Part shown: positions 43,237-51,902 of the stretch, one piece after another
How the letters are laid out: each line of letters begins with the position of its first letter
Position numbering within the stretch: position 1 is the first letter of the stretch
Assembly: GCA_048266425.1 (NCBI GenBank)
Contig: JBLWZN010000006.1
Coordinates: 51,744 to 115,743, forward strand
Direction of reading: 5' to 3'
Source: Cerina sp048266425
GTDB taxonomy: Bacteria > Bacteroidota > Bacteroidia > Flavobacteriales > Flavobacteriaceae
Length of the DNA: 64,000 bases
Notes under the pieces: generated by a model
Database searches by the model: none
What the model was told of the DNA's origin: nothing
Seen by the model: the letters and a program-made list of their open reading frames with translations, nothing else
Made by a program: the position numbers and the translations under genes

Positions 43237-43749
43237 TTAATTTTCTTTCCCATAAAACTCCGTAACCACTGCTGGAAAATCAGTTCTTGATTTTCCTTTA
43301 TTTGATGCGGAATAATTTCCCTCGTAAATTGGGTTTGAAATACATTCAGCGCATTCTATCATGTATCTTATCGTGTTAATATTACTTTTTTTAAGTTTAG
43401 ATAATTCTTCATTTGTCAGATAATATCCTGTTGAAGCGATATCGTCAACATTGTCCTTTATGCCTTTGTCTATGCAGGTGATTACAGTTCCATCATCAAG
43501 ATAAATAACTAGTTTTCCGCTTATTCTAACTGTTCTTACTAATTTTGAGCTAACAACTAGAAATCCCTTGTTTCCTTCCTTAGCAAAAACGAGATTTAAG
43601 TCAGAAATGTAATCACTATCTGAATTTGATTTTAAAGTGAACGTTTTGGTACATGGATAACTGTTTTCACCAATGAAAACAAGATTTTGGGCTTTAATTT
43701 CCCGTGTGTAACATAAAAATAGAATCGTTAAAAATAAAGTACATCTCAT
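43237..43749 (-). CDS. Hypothetical exported protein
   Basis: Not recognised. 170 residues with a signal peptide (TLFLTILFLCYTREIKAQ) and a beta-rich body (KLVIYLDDGTVITCIDKGIKDN). Two Cys near the end, in MIECAEC, may form a disulfide. Its stop codon directly abuts the start of the GIY-YIG gene, so the two are probably cotranscribed although one is exported and the other cytoplasmic. Confidence 0.6.
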   Translation of the reverse strand: MRCTLFLTILFLCYTREIKAQNLVFIGENSYPCTKTFTLKSNSDSDYISDLNLVFAKEGNKGFLVVSSKLVRTVRISGKLVIYLDDGTVITCIDKGIKDNVDDIASTGYYLTNEELSKLKKSNINTIRYMIECAECISNPIYEGNYSASNKGKSRTDFPAVVTEFYGKEN

Positions 43750-44135
43750 ATTTTGTGCCTAATTAATGCCAACTTGTTATATCATCAATATATTAGGGTT
43801 TACCCCCTTTTTTGTTACGGGAAAAGAAGTTATAGCCTAACTGCCTATTCGTTTATACTAATTTATCCTTATCCGTAAAAATACCTAACAAATTAGAGCC
43901 GTATGAATTTTCGTTTGCCCCGGCCCTAAAGGGGGCGAAAATTCTAATTGACTGTCCCAAAAACGAGAAAAAGTCCACTCTTTAGGGTAGGGGAAAAGAC
44001 TTTTTCGGCCTAAAGTTCTTAATTAACTAACCGCCAATCGCGAGACCATATCCCGAAATTTCGGGAATAGTGTGAGGCGCACTTCGCTAGTTAACTCTGG
44101 CGGAGCCGTCTATTCGATTGTGCGATGGTACTTTT
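43750..44135. other. Intergenic stretch rich in hairpins
   Basis: 386 nt without a gene. It holds GAATTTTCG / CGAAAATTC arms (43905-43944) with a C/G-rich interior, a GAAAAAGTC / GACTTTTTC pair near 43968-44000, and the perfect 16-nt palindrome TCCCGAAATTTCGGGA (44051-44066). Either could end transcription of the TIR unit or be repeat remains. Confidence 0.45.
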
Positions 44136-44537
44136 TTAAGCCCATCTTCGAATTGCATCTACAATACTATCAGTATTCCAACGAACGACTTCTTTAGATC
44201 GTGAAGATACAACAGTTGAAATCCTTTCAGCGCCACGAGGTACAACACCAATTATTGGTACGTCTAATTCCAATGCTTTATCTAATTCCCATGCCATCCA
44301 TTCACTGTGAGAAGCATAAATTCCCGCGATTCCAAGAACAACATTCGAATTTGATATTTTTTGTTTCAATCGCTGTCTTATATAATAAGCATTGTCAGAA
44401 TTTATGGGGACATCAGGGGTTGCTTCCTCAAACTGAACATTGAAGTACCCTCGGTTCTCTAACATATTTTTAAGACTATTCAAGTCTGCAACATAAGCCC
44501 AAGAGTGACTAATAAAAATTGTATAGGTCTTTGCCAT
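44136..44537 (-). CDS. TIR-like protein (ThsB/DUF1863 type)
   Basis: 133-residue single-domain protein of the MTH538 TIR-like family, the type found in ThsB of Thoeris. TIFISHSW opens the domain (residues 6-13); SEWMAWELDKALEL carries Glu84 where the catalytic Glu of such TIR enzymes is expected; the last part (VPRGAERIS...WNTDSIVDAI) is typical. Known relatives make NAD-derived signals or degrade NAD. No ThsA gene is nearby; instead it starts 3 nt after the ASK-like gene, so the two form a unit. Confidence 0.85.
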   Translation of the reverse strand: MAKTYTIFISHSWAYVADLNSLKNMLENRGYFNVQFEEATPDVPINSDNAYYIRQRLKQKISNSNVVLGIAGIYASHSEWMAWELDKALELDVPIIGVVPRGAERISTVVSSRSKEVVRWNTDSIVDAIRRWA

Positions 44538-44540
44538 ATT

Positions 44541-45776
44541 TTATGATTTTAAGATTTTTTTCAAGTGATTAAGTGATTTTTCATAGGTTTCGATTTGCCA
44601 ATCAATTGGATTAAGTTGTTTAAAACTTTGCTCATATTGATTGTGCATCTTTAGTTCTCCAATTCCAAAAAAACAGTTTGAAAGAGTTGCATAAAGCCAC
44701 ATTAAATCGCTCCTGAGTTCAAAGTCTTCATCTTCTTGAAATTTTGTAATTATTTTAATGATTTCTTTTCTTGTTTCTGTTGCAGAATAGTTTAAAAATA
44801 TTTTTTCGTCTGTATATTGAGTTTTCTCTGCTTTTAGATTTAAACATAAAGCATAGTTTTCTCCTGTATAGTAATCTTGGTTTATTGTGAATCCTCTTTT
44901 GTAATATTCAATTGCCCTGTCCAAATATTCAATTTCATTCGGGTTGTTTTCCCAAAGTCTTTTATAAATGGCACCTGTGATTCCCAAAGTTTCTGGATCG
45001 ATTGTGTTTCTGTCATCAGGTTCAAGTTGTTTTATAATGCCTAAAGCATCAATCAAAGCAATATTTGGACTTATAGTTTTATCCTTATAAGTGCAAAGTG
45101 CAAGTTGTTGAATAAAGTAACTATCGTTATCAACTTGATCTACGAGTTTTCTCCATAATTTTTTAGCCTCTTTGAAATTGTTCTTTGACATTTCACATTT
45201 GGCTTTTTCTGTTAAAGCAAAAATACTTTTCTCCTTTTCTGCTAAGTCTTTAATGACTTGTATATATTCATCTTCTGGAAGTGTATATGGTTTTACACCA
45301 CGAATATGGTGAAATAATGGACTGTCGGTTTCTTGGTTTTTATCGACTTCTTTAATTAATGAAGTTAAAGCCTTGATACATCTTTCTGCTTCTTTACTCC
45401 CAATATCTTCTCCCATATGGGAATATGTAAAAGTCTTATTATGATTAATATCAAATGGAATATTTCCATCTTTTTCTTTCATCACAATAGTAGAAAAGGG
45501 TCTTGCTGCGTGTCGAATTCCAAGTTCATAAATCGCATTAGGATTAAAAGTAGTAATATCAGCTATCACTAGGTCAGAATGTATCAGTAGCGCATACATA
45601 CTTTTGTCGATGATACCCGATTCTAGAACTTCATCCCCTCTTATACATTTGTAGCCGGCATTTTCAACAGCAGGCTTAATGATAGAATTATAGGTTATGT
45701 CCAAGTCAAAGGTTTTTCCTAATGTCGGGTCAGTTTTTTTCCCATAACCCATAATCACAAAACAAATTTTTTCCAT
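44541..45776 (-). CDS. Deoxyribosyltransferase-like plus TPR-like (DUF4071) protein
   Basis: 411 residues in two parts. Residues 1-~120 resemble nucleoside 2-deoxyribosyltransferases and the related DRHyd fold (CFVIMGYG, YNSIIKPAVENAGY, ADITTFNPNAIYELGIRHA with Asp and Glu of the active-site type). Residues ~165-411 are helical TPR-like repeats resembling the TRAFs-binding/DUF4071 region. The same order is found in the N-terminal half of animal ASK MAP3 kinases. It precedes the TIR gene by 3 nt. A sensor or nucleotide-handling role in a conflict system is inferred. Confidence 0.75.
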   Translation of the reverse strand: MEKICFVIMGYGKKTDPTLGKTFDLDITYNSIIKPAVENAGYKCIRGDEVLESGIIDKSMYALLIHSDLVIADITTFNPNAIYELGIRHAARPFSTIVMKEKDGNIPFDINHNKTFTYSHMGEDIGSKEAERCIKALTSLIKEVDKNQETDSPLFHHIRGVKPYTLPEDEYIQVIKDLAEKEKSIFALTEKAKCEMSKNNFKEAKKLWRKLVDQVDNDSYFIQQLALCTYKDKTISPNIALIDALGIIKQLEPDDRNTIDPETLGITGAIYKRLWENNPNEIEYLDRAIEYYKRGFTINQDYYTGENYALCLNLKAEKTQYTDEKIFLNYSATETRKEIIKIITKFQEDEDFELRSDLMWLYATLSNCFFGIGELKMHNQYEQSFKQLNPIDWQIETYEKSLNHLKKILKS

Positions 45777-46176
45777 TATTCAATGTTTGTTATTTCTATC
45801 AGTATACCGCACAACATGTTACTTCAACACAAATTTATCTGCTCCCCCTTTTATGTTCCGGGTTAAAAAAAGGTTCTAATGTGCTTTATCGGTTTTTAAT
45901 AGTTTTAAAACCTGCCTGTATTACTTACAGCACTGTACCTGAGCAGAAGTTGTCCAATCGGGAACAATACCCAATATCGGGAGGGAAGTAAAAGGGTAGG
46001 GATTTAGGGGAGATGCAATGTAATGATAATATGGGATATTTTTCTTACAAAAAAGTGTGGGTTTTGCACAAGTTATCAACCGGAATCGTGAATTCCCCTA
46101 CGCTCCCTAGAAAACCTTGGGCGTTACTAACTTGTAGGCAAGTGCAACGATCGCCGGTGTTCGCAAATCGGTTTTT
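45777..46176. other. Intergenic stretch with dispersed ~150-nt repeat (copy A)
   Basis: No gene. From about 45978 to 46128 it resembles 51903-52034: shared words include GATATTTTTCTTACAA, GTTATCAA and AAACCTTGGGC, bounded by CGGGAGG-like and CTCCC-like ends. The rest, up to the metallo-beta-lactamase fragment, is AT-rich and featureless. Confidence 0.5.
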
Positions 46177-46518
46177 TTATTCAAATAGTTTTATGGTATA
46201 GTCAAATAATTCGGTGCCTCCCTGTTTTCCGTGTCCTGGGATCACAATCTTGGCATTGGGATATTGTTGTTTAATTTTTTCTACCGTTGCTGGCCATTCT
46301 TTAATGTTGGCATCTCCCAAAAATCCTTTGGTCGCTCCAACTTCCTTTATCAAACATCCCCCAAATACGGCATTGTCATCTGGAAAATAGCCTACAATAT
46401 GAGCCTTGGTATGTCCTTCCCCAAAGTAGGCTGCATAAACTTTCCTGTTTCCGAACTTAAGGACAAGACGACCTTCGAAATGTTTTATTGGTCTGGGGAA
46501 TTTCTGATCATTCGTTTT
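46177..46518 (-). pseudogene. C-terminal fragment of a second subclass B1 metallo-beta-lactamase
   Basis: An open frame of about 113 codons, ending in TAA at 46177, is closely similar to the last 40% of the intact enzyme at 47117-47914. It keeps the second- and third-site ligands (GEGHTK His, FGGCLIKE Cys, IPGHGKQGG His) but lacks the first-half HxHxD and any start codon. It overlaps the end of the RibD-like gene in another frame. It is the remnant of a tandem duplication. Confidence 0.8.
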
Positions 46519-47059
46519 TCGGTTGATAATACAGAACTATAGCTCCATTCCTAAAGGTTTTAGTCTTGACAGGTTTAAAAATAATCCTATCGTTGATGTC
46601 TTCAAAAAGTTGCAATCCGTTTCCTTCCAACATTGGATGTATGCAGAGTTGAAATTCATCGATCAAGTTAAGTTTCAGAAGTTGTATAATTAAACTGCGA
46701 CTGCCAATAAAAATATCTTTGCCCGGTCGTTGCTTGAGCTCTAAAACTTCATCTTTTAAGTCGCGCTTTGCTATGCTTGCACTTTTCCATTCTACATTTT
46801 TAAGCGTATGGGAGAAAACAATTTTCGGAATTCTGTCGATAGCTACGGCAAAGTCGTTCATTGATTTTTGATCGGAAGGGTTTTCCAATATGCTTCGCCA
46901 AAATTCCATAAGTCCATACGTTGTCCTGCCATACAGAATTGCGTCTCCCTGTCCCAATAATTCCGTATAATGTTCATGTATTTCTGCATCCGGAATCCCT
47001 GCCGTATGGTCGCAAATTCCGTCAAGAGTCATATTTAATGCGGCAATTATTTTTCTCAT
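46508..47059 (-). CDS. Dihydrofolate reductase / RibD C-terminal domain family protein
   Basis: 183-residue NAD(P)H-binding reductase-like protein: MRKIIAALNMTLDG at the start, LYGRTTYGLMEFW, and DIFIGSRSLIIQLLKLNLIDEFQL near the end are the usual blocks. Substrate is unknown; relatives are not true DHFRs. ATG at 47059 is preferred to upstream in-frame codons that run into repeat DNA. It lies between the intact metallo-beta-lactamase gene and its truncated copy, within the duplicated unit. Confidence 0.85.
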   Translation of the reverse strand: MRKIIAALNMTLDGICDHTAGIPDAEIHEHYTELLGQGDAILYGRTTYGLMEFWRSILENPSDQKSMNDFAVAIDRIPKIVFSHTLKNVEWKSASIAKRDLKDEVLELKQRPGKDIFIGSRSLIIQLLKLNLIDEFQLCIHPMLEGNGLQLFEDINDRIIFKPVKTKTFRNGAIVLYYQPKNE

Positions 47060-47082
47060 ATTATTTTGGAAATTATAGACCT

Positions 47083-47459
47083 GTGCAACGATCGCCGGTG
47101 TTGGCAAATCCTTTTTTTACTCAAATAGTGTTATGGTATAGTCAAATAATTCAGTGCCTCCCTGTTTTCCGTGTCCTGGAATCACAATTTTGGCATCGGG
47201 ATATTGTTGTTTAATTTTTTCTACCGTTGCCGACCATTCTTTAATATTGGCATCTCCCAAAAATCCTTTGCCCGCTCCAACTTCCTTTATCAAACATCCC
47301 CCAAATACGGCATTGTCATCCGGAAAATAGCCTACAATATTATCCTTGGTATGCCCTTCCCCAAAGTAGGCTGCATAAACTTTCCTGTTTCCGAGATTTA
47401 GGACGAGACTACCATCAAAATAGTTTATGGGTTTGGAGAATTTCTGCCCCTTCGTTTTT
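47083..47459. repeat. Direct repeat with 46142-46519
   Basis: About 377 nt here match about 378 nt at 46142-46519 in the same orientation, covering the end of the metallo-beta-lactamase gene plus its 3' flank (GTGCAACGATCGCCGGTGTT in both). One-nt offset changes and scattered substitutions show the copies have diverged. Together they flank the RibD-like gene. Confidence 0.8.
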
Positions 47460-47914
47460 AATAATTCTACGGTTTGGTTCGTTGCATAGGTTGAAATGTT
47501 ATGGTCTTCAAATTCGGCTATGCCACCTACGCAGTCATTGTGAAAATGGGTAGGGATTATTGCCGTTATTTCGCATTTAAGGCCATTTGTTACAAAATTT
47601 ATGAATTCTAAAGCGCTTTTGTCGTCCGTCGGCGTATCGAAAACAATTCCTTTATTTTCGTTGATAACCAACATTCCATTGCACGCAACTTTTCCAAAAT
47701 CGTCCGAATTTAAGTAGGAAATATGTTCGTAAATGTGATCTGATAGTCTTTTGATCATCAAATTTTCGGTTTTATAAACGATCGAGCTATCAATTGGAAG
47801 TGCGTTGGTTATATTGTTCTGGGTTTTTTTATTTGTCTGCTTATGTTTCGATGCTGATTCTTTGCACGACATACATGTTATTCCCAGAATAAAAAGGAAT
47901 CCTACTACTTTCAT
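47117..47914 (-). CDS. Subclass B1 metallo-beta-lactamase-like protein
   Basis: 265 residues with an N-terminal export signal; Cys14 or Cys17 (GITCMSC) could be a lipidation site. The zinc ligands of subclass B1 are all present: HFHND (His123, His125, Asp127), His188 in GEGHTK, Cys207 in FGGCLIKE and His248 in IPGHGKQGG. Many flavobacteria carry such chromosomal enzymes that hydrolyse beta-lactams; activity and spectrum here are not known. A truncated copy lies 0.6 kb downstream. Confidence 0.9.
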   Translation of the reverse strand: MKVVGFLFILGITCMSCKESASKHKQTNKKTQNNITNALPIDSSIVYKTENLMIKRLSDHIYEHISYLNSDDFGKVACNGMLVINENKGIVFDTPTDDKSALEFINFVTNGLKCEITAIIPTHFHNDCVGGIAEFEDHNISTYATNQTVELLKTKGQKFSKPINYFDGSLVLNLGNRKVYAAYFGEGHTKDNIVGYFPDDNAVFGGCLIKEVGAGKGFLGDANIKEWSATVEKIKQQYPDAKIVIPGHGKQGGTELFDYTITLFE

Positions 47915-47950
47915 AAATAATTATTGTTTTATTTCCGGTTGTTTGGGTTG

Positions 47951-48046
47951 CCGCCAACGTATCCAAGATCTGGTGCGGATCTCTGCTAAGCATTTTTTTC
48001 TGTGCGCAGTGGTTCTGCACGGATCTGCACGATGACCAGTTGTTGT
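47951..48046. repeat. Second cassette-boundary-like palindrome
   Basis: CCGCCAACG near the left and AGTTGTTG near the right enclose inner arms GTGCGGATC (47973-47981) and GATCTGCAC (48022-48030). It occupies the gap between the DUF6090 and metallo-beta-lactamase genes. Type similar to 42300-42361 and to elements commonly seen between accessory genes in Flavobacteriaceae. Confidence 0.5.
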
Positions 48047-48057
48047 GCTTTTGTTAA

Positions 48058-48825
48058 TTATTGCTTATAATTTTTATCCTTCAATTCTTGCTCTATTTCA
48101 TTTATTAGTTCCTTACCGCTTTTGATTATGCTTTTATCCCATTCCCTCCTTAAATTATTAACGCCATATTGCGCATTGCCATAAAATCTGTACAAAGCTA
48201 AAGTTATGGGAGAATTAAAATCACCAATCCAAGTTGTGTCAATTTTATTAATATCGAACCATGGTTTCTCATGATCTTTGACCAACAACATGTGGGGAAT
48301 CAAATCTTGGCTTTGAAAAAAGGTTTGTGAGCTACTATTCAGACCTGCTATTTGTTGTTGAATAGCTTCGATATGAGCATAATAATCGGTTATCTGATTT
48401 AGTAATTTCTTGTTTTTTAAAATGTAAATGCCGCTAGTGTTGCGCATTTCGTCATACGTTTTTCTATTTATTTTTAAATTGGTCCAAGCAGTCTTAAATA
48501 ACGAATCGGTTGCAATAATGTCTCCCACAGTTTTTGCCCTATAAAATATTTGGAGAGCTCTTATTGAACTAGATTCATATGAGGCGAACAAGGAATCACT
48601 TTGACTTAAATTTCTAATATCTAAATGGATATCATCTTTTAATTCTGAAAGAAAAGATAATTCCTTCTCATAATCTTTTCTTTTTTCATTTAGGTCGTTA
48701 AGCTGAATGGCTATAAAAATACCAATTACTACAAGTACAATTTCTCCTAAGGCATATTTCAAGTATCTTCCGGTCTTGCCTTCTGAAAGTAAAGTTTGTC
48801 TAATGTGTCTAAAGAATTTTATCAT
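48058..48825 (-). CDS. DUF6090 family membrane protein
   Basis: 255 residues with the family start MIKFFRHIRQTLLSEGKTG, one transmembrane segment (about 26-44, LGEIVLVVIGIFIAIQ) followed by LNDLNEKRKDYEKE, and a long helical, likely extracytoplasmic, domain. These proteins are numerous in Flavobacteriaceae, with no known function. The gene stands alone at the edge of the accessory region. Confidence 0.85.
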   Translation of the reverse strand: MIKFFRHIRQTLLSEGKTGRYLKYALGEIVLVVIGIFIAIQLNDLNEKRKDYEKELSFLSELKDDIHLDIRNLSQSDSLFASYESSSIRALQIFYRAKTVGDIIATDSLFKTAWTNLKINRKTYDEMRNTSGIYILKNKKLLNQITDYYAHIEAIQQQIAGLNSSSQTFFQSQDLIPHMLLVKDHEKPWFDINKIDTTWIGDFNSPITLALYRFYGNAQYGVNNLRREWDKSIIKSGKELINEIEQELKDKNYKQ

Positions 48826-49163
48826 TGGTTAATGGTTGGTCATTGTTTCTGTTATCTAGCTTTAGCGAAGTTGTCACGTCCTAAAATACTCTACTTATCA
48901 ATATTAAATTTAACCGGTATAGTGATGCACCTAATTCGGTGTCCTATAGTCTAAATGTAAAACAATATTAAGGCGTTCTTACTTAATATGGGCGCAGCAT
49001 GCCCCTTCGCTGCCGAAGTCTGCCGTAAACTTAAAAATATGCATAACTTTGTTTTTTGCCTAAAATACTGAAAACTTGCAATTAACGGTGATTGCGGATA
49101 TACTAAAATTAAACTATTGGAAGGTCGACTTTTATCTTTCCTGAAATTAAATAAAAAAACTTG
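48826..49163. other. Intergenic stretch with one possible promoter
   Basis: 338 nt between divergent genes. TAACTTTG at 49044-49051 fits the -7 consensus for the rightward dehydrogenase gene, without a clear -33 TTG. A small CTTCG..CGAAG hairpin lies near 49005-49020. No gene seen. Confidence 0.35.
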
Positions 49164-50078
49164 ATGTTCAAGAAACTTGTTGGAATAGAGCCGTTGGAAT
49201 TGATCCCTTCGGCCAATAAAAAATTGGAATCTTTTGCGGAGACGCTTATTTTGCATGATGACCAACCCTCAAGCGCGGAGGAAATCGTAAACCGCATTGG
49301 CGACGCCGATGGCGTATTGGTAAGTCATAGAAGCAATATAGGCAAGGATATTTTGGAGCAATGTCCAAATATAAAATACATTGGAATGTGCTGCTCCCTA
49401 TATTCCCCGGAAAGTGCCAATGTGGATATCCTTTACGCCAATTCCAGGGGCATTACGGTAAAAGGGGTTCGCGATTATGGGGACGAAGGCGTTGTAGAAT
49501 ATGTGATCAGTGAATTGGTGCGGTGCTTGCACGGCTTTGGGACCACTTCCGATGGCAAACCAAGATCCCCTTGGAGCAAGGTTCCACGGGAAATTACCGG
49601 ACTTAAGGCCGGTATTGTCGGTTTGGGAAAGTCTGGTGGGATGGTTGCCGATGCCCTGCACTTTTTTGGGGCCGACATCACCTATTTTGCACGAAGCGAA
49701 AAGGAAGATGCCAAAGCCAAAGGCTATCAATTTTTACCCTTTAAAGAAGTATTGTCCACCAGTGAGGTCGTCATTACCTGTCTAAACAAAAACACCGTTC
49801 TACTGCACGAAGCAGAGTTCAAGGCTTTGGGAAACCGTAAAATTTTATTCAACACTGGTTTGTCCCCTTCCTGGGACGCCCAACCTTTTGAGAAATGGCT
49901 GACCACTGGCGATAATGTGGTGTATTGCGACACCCTCATTGCATTGGGCGACAAACGCTTTTTAAAATACCCCAACGTCAACTGCCTCCAAGTTTCTACC
50001 GGTAGGACCCAGCAAGCGTTTAAGCGTTTAAGCGAAAAAGTATTGGCAAATTTAACGGCCTATACTAAAATACAATAG
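49164..50078 (+). CDS. D-isomer-specific 2-hydroxyacid dehydrogenase family protein
   Basis: 304 residues. The NAD-binding fingerprint is GIVGLGKSGGMVADAL, with the family's catalytic Arg region SHRSNIG and Glu/His area towards the C-terminus less standard (the usual catalytic His is not obvious). It could act on an unidentified 2-hydroxy acid or be a divergent member. ATG at 49164 immediately follows a TTG. Its 3' end overlaps the convergent aspartate-dehydrogenase-like gene by 14 nt. Confidence 0.8.
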   Translation: MFKKLVGIEPLELIPSANKKLESFAETLILHDDQPSSAEEIVNRIGDADGVLVSHRSNIGKDILEQCPNIKYIGMCCSLYSPESANVDILYANSRGITVKGVRDYGDEGVVEYVISELVRCLHGFGTTSDGKPRSPWSKVPREITGLKAGIVGLGKSGGMVADALHFFGADITYFARSEKEDAKAKGYQFLPFKEVLSTSEVVITCLNKNTVLLHEAEFKALGNRKILFNTGLSPSWDAQPFEKWLTTGDNVVYCDTLIALGDKRFLKYPNVNCLQVSTGRTQQAFKRLSEKVLANLTAYTKIQ

Positions 50079-50865
50079 GCGACACGATATTCCTTAAGGT
50101 ATTCACAACGCTCCAACCTGCAATTTTTGCGTTTTTACTGTACACATCCACCACCGCGTGGATGTTTTCACTTTTGACCTCAATGCGGTGATTGTCCCCT
50201 ATAAACCCTGGAACGGAATTAATGGATACTTTTATATTTTCGGGACCCACCGAAGCCAAGGCCGCAGCCACGGATACATTGACGTGGGTCGGAAAAAGTG
50301 CAATGGCACCTATGGCATCCCCTTTAAAGACCTCACGCTTTTCCGTTTGCAGCGCCTCGTCATAAACCGGGGTTCTCCTCAGGGAATTTGGACTTTTTTC
50401 GGTAGTGAACGTCACTTCACTTTCCTCCATTAGGGCAACGGTTCCCATCACATCAAAACCACCTATAGCACCAGATGCCAAATGGACGCGGGTATTGTTT
50501 TCGAAAGCGGTTTTTTCTACGGCCTTATAAAATTCGGCATCGGCAAGCGCACCTATGGACAAGGTCACGATGTTTGAACCGTTTTTCAGGGCGGGCAAGG
50601 CCAATTCCTTTAAACCCGTTGGGGAGGACGTTTCTAAAATATAATCCGGTTTGAGCTGCAGTAATTCACCTAGGGTATGGCACGGGGTACAAGTGTATCC
50701 CAAATCTGAAGCGTTGATGTTTTTGGCAATTTCCTCCGCTTTATTGAAGGTCCTGGAGTAAGTGCCGATCAGCTGATAATTTGGCAATAAATCCTTCAAC
50801 AAAGCTTCCACAACAATATTGGCCAGTTTTCCGCAGCCAGCAATTGCAAGTGTATGTGTTTTCAT
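50065..50865 (-). CDS. L-aspartate dehydrogenase-like protein (DUF108)
   Basis: 266 residues from ATG 50865: an N-terminal Rossmann domain (LAIAGCGKLANIVVEAL) and a C-terminal DUF108 domain with LASGAIGGFDVMG and TVNVS-like FPTHVNVSVAAALAS. Family members oxidise aspartate to iminoaspartate for NAD synthesis or break down D-/L-aspartate-type compounds; which applies is unknown. A longer frame to 50919 exists but the conserved start is MKTHTLAIAG. It overlaps the convergent gene by 14 nt. Confidence 0.82.
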   Translation of the reverse strand: MKTHTLAIAGCGKLANIVVEALLKDLLPNYQLIGTYSRTFNKAEEIAKNINASDLGYTCTPCHTLGELLQLKPDYILETSSPTGLKELALPALKNGSNIVTLSIGALADAEFYKAVEKTAFENNTRVHLASGAIGGFDVMGTVALMEESEVTFTTEKSPNSLRRTPVYDEALQTEKREVFKGDAIGAIALFPTHVNVSVAAALASVGPENIKVSINSVPGFIGDNHRIEVKSENIHAVVDVYSKNAKIAGWSVVNTLRNIVSPIVF

Positions 50866-51001
50866 ACGGGCAAATTTAGGGATATTTTGGGGAATGCTGC
50901 CAGGGGCTCTTGCATCCAAGAATCGATCGTATTACTCTTGTGAATAGTTTAGATGAAATAATTTAATTATAGGACAACACGGGAGTACGGGTTGATGTTG
51001 A

Positions 51002-51835
51002 TTATTTTTTTGTCGTTTCGATCACACCCCTAAAATAACCGAGGGATTCGGCAATTCCCATAAACGGATCTTCCTGATTTCTCTCGTGTTCAAGACTGCA
51101 AACACCTGGGTAACCTACTTTTCTGAGCATTTTCACCAGGGCAGGAAAGTCGATTATGCCACGGCCCACTTCGATGGAATAACCCAATTTGGTCGGTGCC
51201 GTAACGTCCTTGATGTGCATATCGAAAACTCGGGTGTGGTATTTTTTAAGGTCGGCCACAGGGTCCTTCCCGTTGCGGGTGTCGTGACCAATGTCCAGGC
51301 ACATCCCGATCCTGGGGTCGAGGTCCTTTGTGTGGTTCCAAACATCTTCGGCATCCGGAAAGATTTTAATATCCGGTCCGTGCAAATGAATGGCATATTT
51401 AAAATCGTACTCCTTCACTTTTTTATCGACATAGGGAAGCAGCTCCACATTGGGAACGCCGACAATCAGCTTTACGCCGACCCTTTTCGCATATTCAAAA
51501 GCCTTGTCGATTTCCGCTTCGGTTTTCATATAGATCGGGCCAACGGCATACCCTGTAACCTCGTTGGCTTTTAATTTTGCATGGAAAGCGGCGATTTCTT
51601 CATCGGTGCTCGTCATGGGCAAATGAAAATCCTTGATGCATAAATAATGCACATCCAAGGCTTTCATGGTTTCGAGCGTTTTGTCCAGATCGAATTTCAC
51701 GAAGGTATAACCTGCTATTCCTACCTTAAACTTTTCACCGGTTTCCGGTGGTGGCTGTGGTCCCGGTCTTGTTTCCTGTGCGTTGCAGACCATAAGGGTC
51801 ATTACAAACAAACATGCCAATGCTCTTAATTTCAT
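51002..51835 (-). CDS. Exported sugar phosphate isomerase/epimerase-like TIM barrel
   Basis: 277 residues with a signal peptide (LRALACLFVMTLMVCNAQ) and a xylose-isomerase-like TIM barrel. Metal ligands are suggested by HLHGPDIK, MCLDIGHDTRNG (Asp-His) and DMHIKD, and SLEHER near the end. It is probably periplasmic, acting on a sugar or sugar derivative; substrate unknown. Single gene; the repeat at 51903-52034 lies upstream. Confidence 0.82.
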   Translation of the reverse strand: MKLRALACLFVMTLMVCNAQETRPGPQPPPETGEKFKVGIAGYTFVKFDLDKTLETMKALDVHYLCIKDFHLPMTSTDEEIAAFHAKLKANEVTGYAVGPIYMKTEAEIDKAFEYAKRVGVKLIVGVPNVELLPYVDKKVKEYDFKYAIHLHGPDIKIFPDAEDVWNHTKDLDPRIGMCLDIGHDTRNGKDPVADLKKYHTRVFDMHIKDVTAPTKLGYSIEVGRGIIDFPALVKMLRKVGYPGVCSLEHERNQEDPFMGIAESLGYFRGVIETTKK

Positions 51836-51902
51836 TTTTTTTAATGATTATGTCACAACTAATGTAGTAAATACAAACCGAATAGAATCCTGATTGCTAT
51901 CG

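Noticed and set aside
44136..45776. A complete Thoeris system
   Set aside because: The TIR partner is ThsB-like, but the neighbour has no SIR2-type or SLOG domain; ThsA is absent on both sides.
46013..46201. Small plus-strand reading frame upstream of the metallo-beta-lactamase fragment
   Set aside because: It runs through the dispersed repeat and then antisense through the fragment's end, with no protein-like features.
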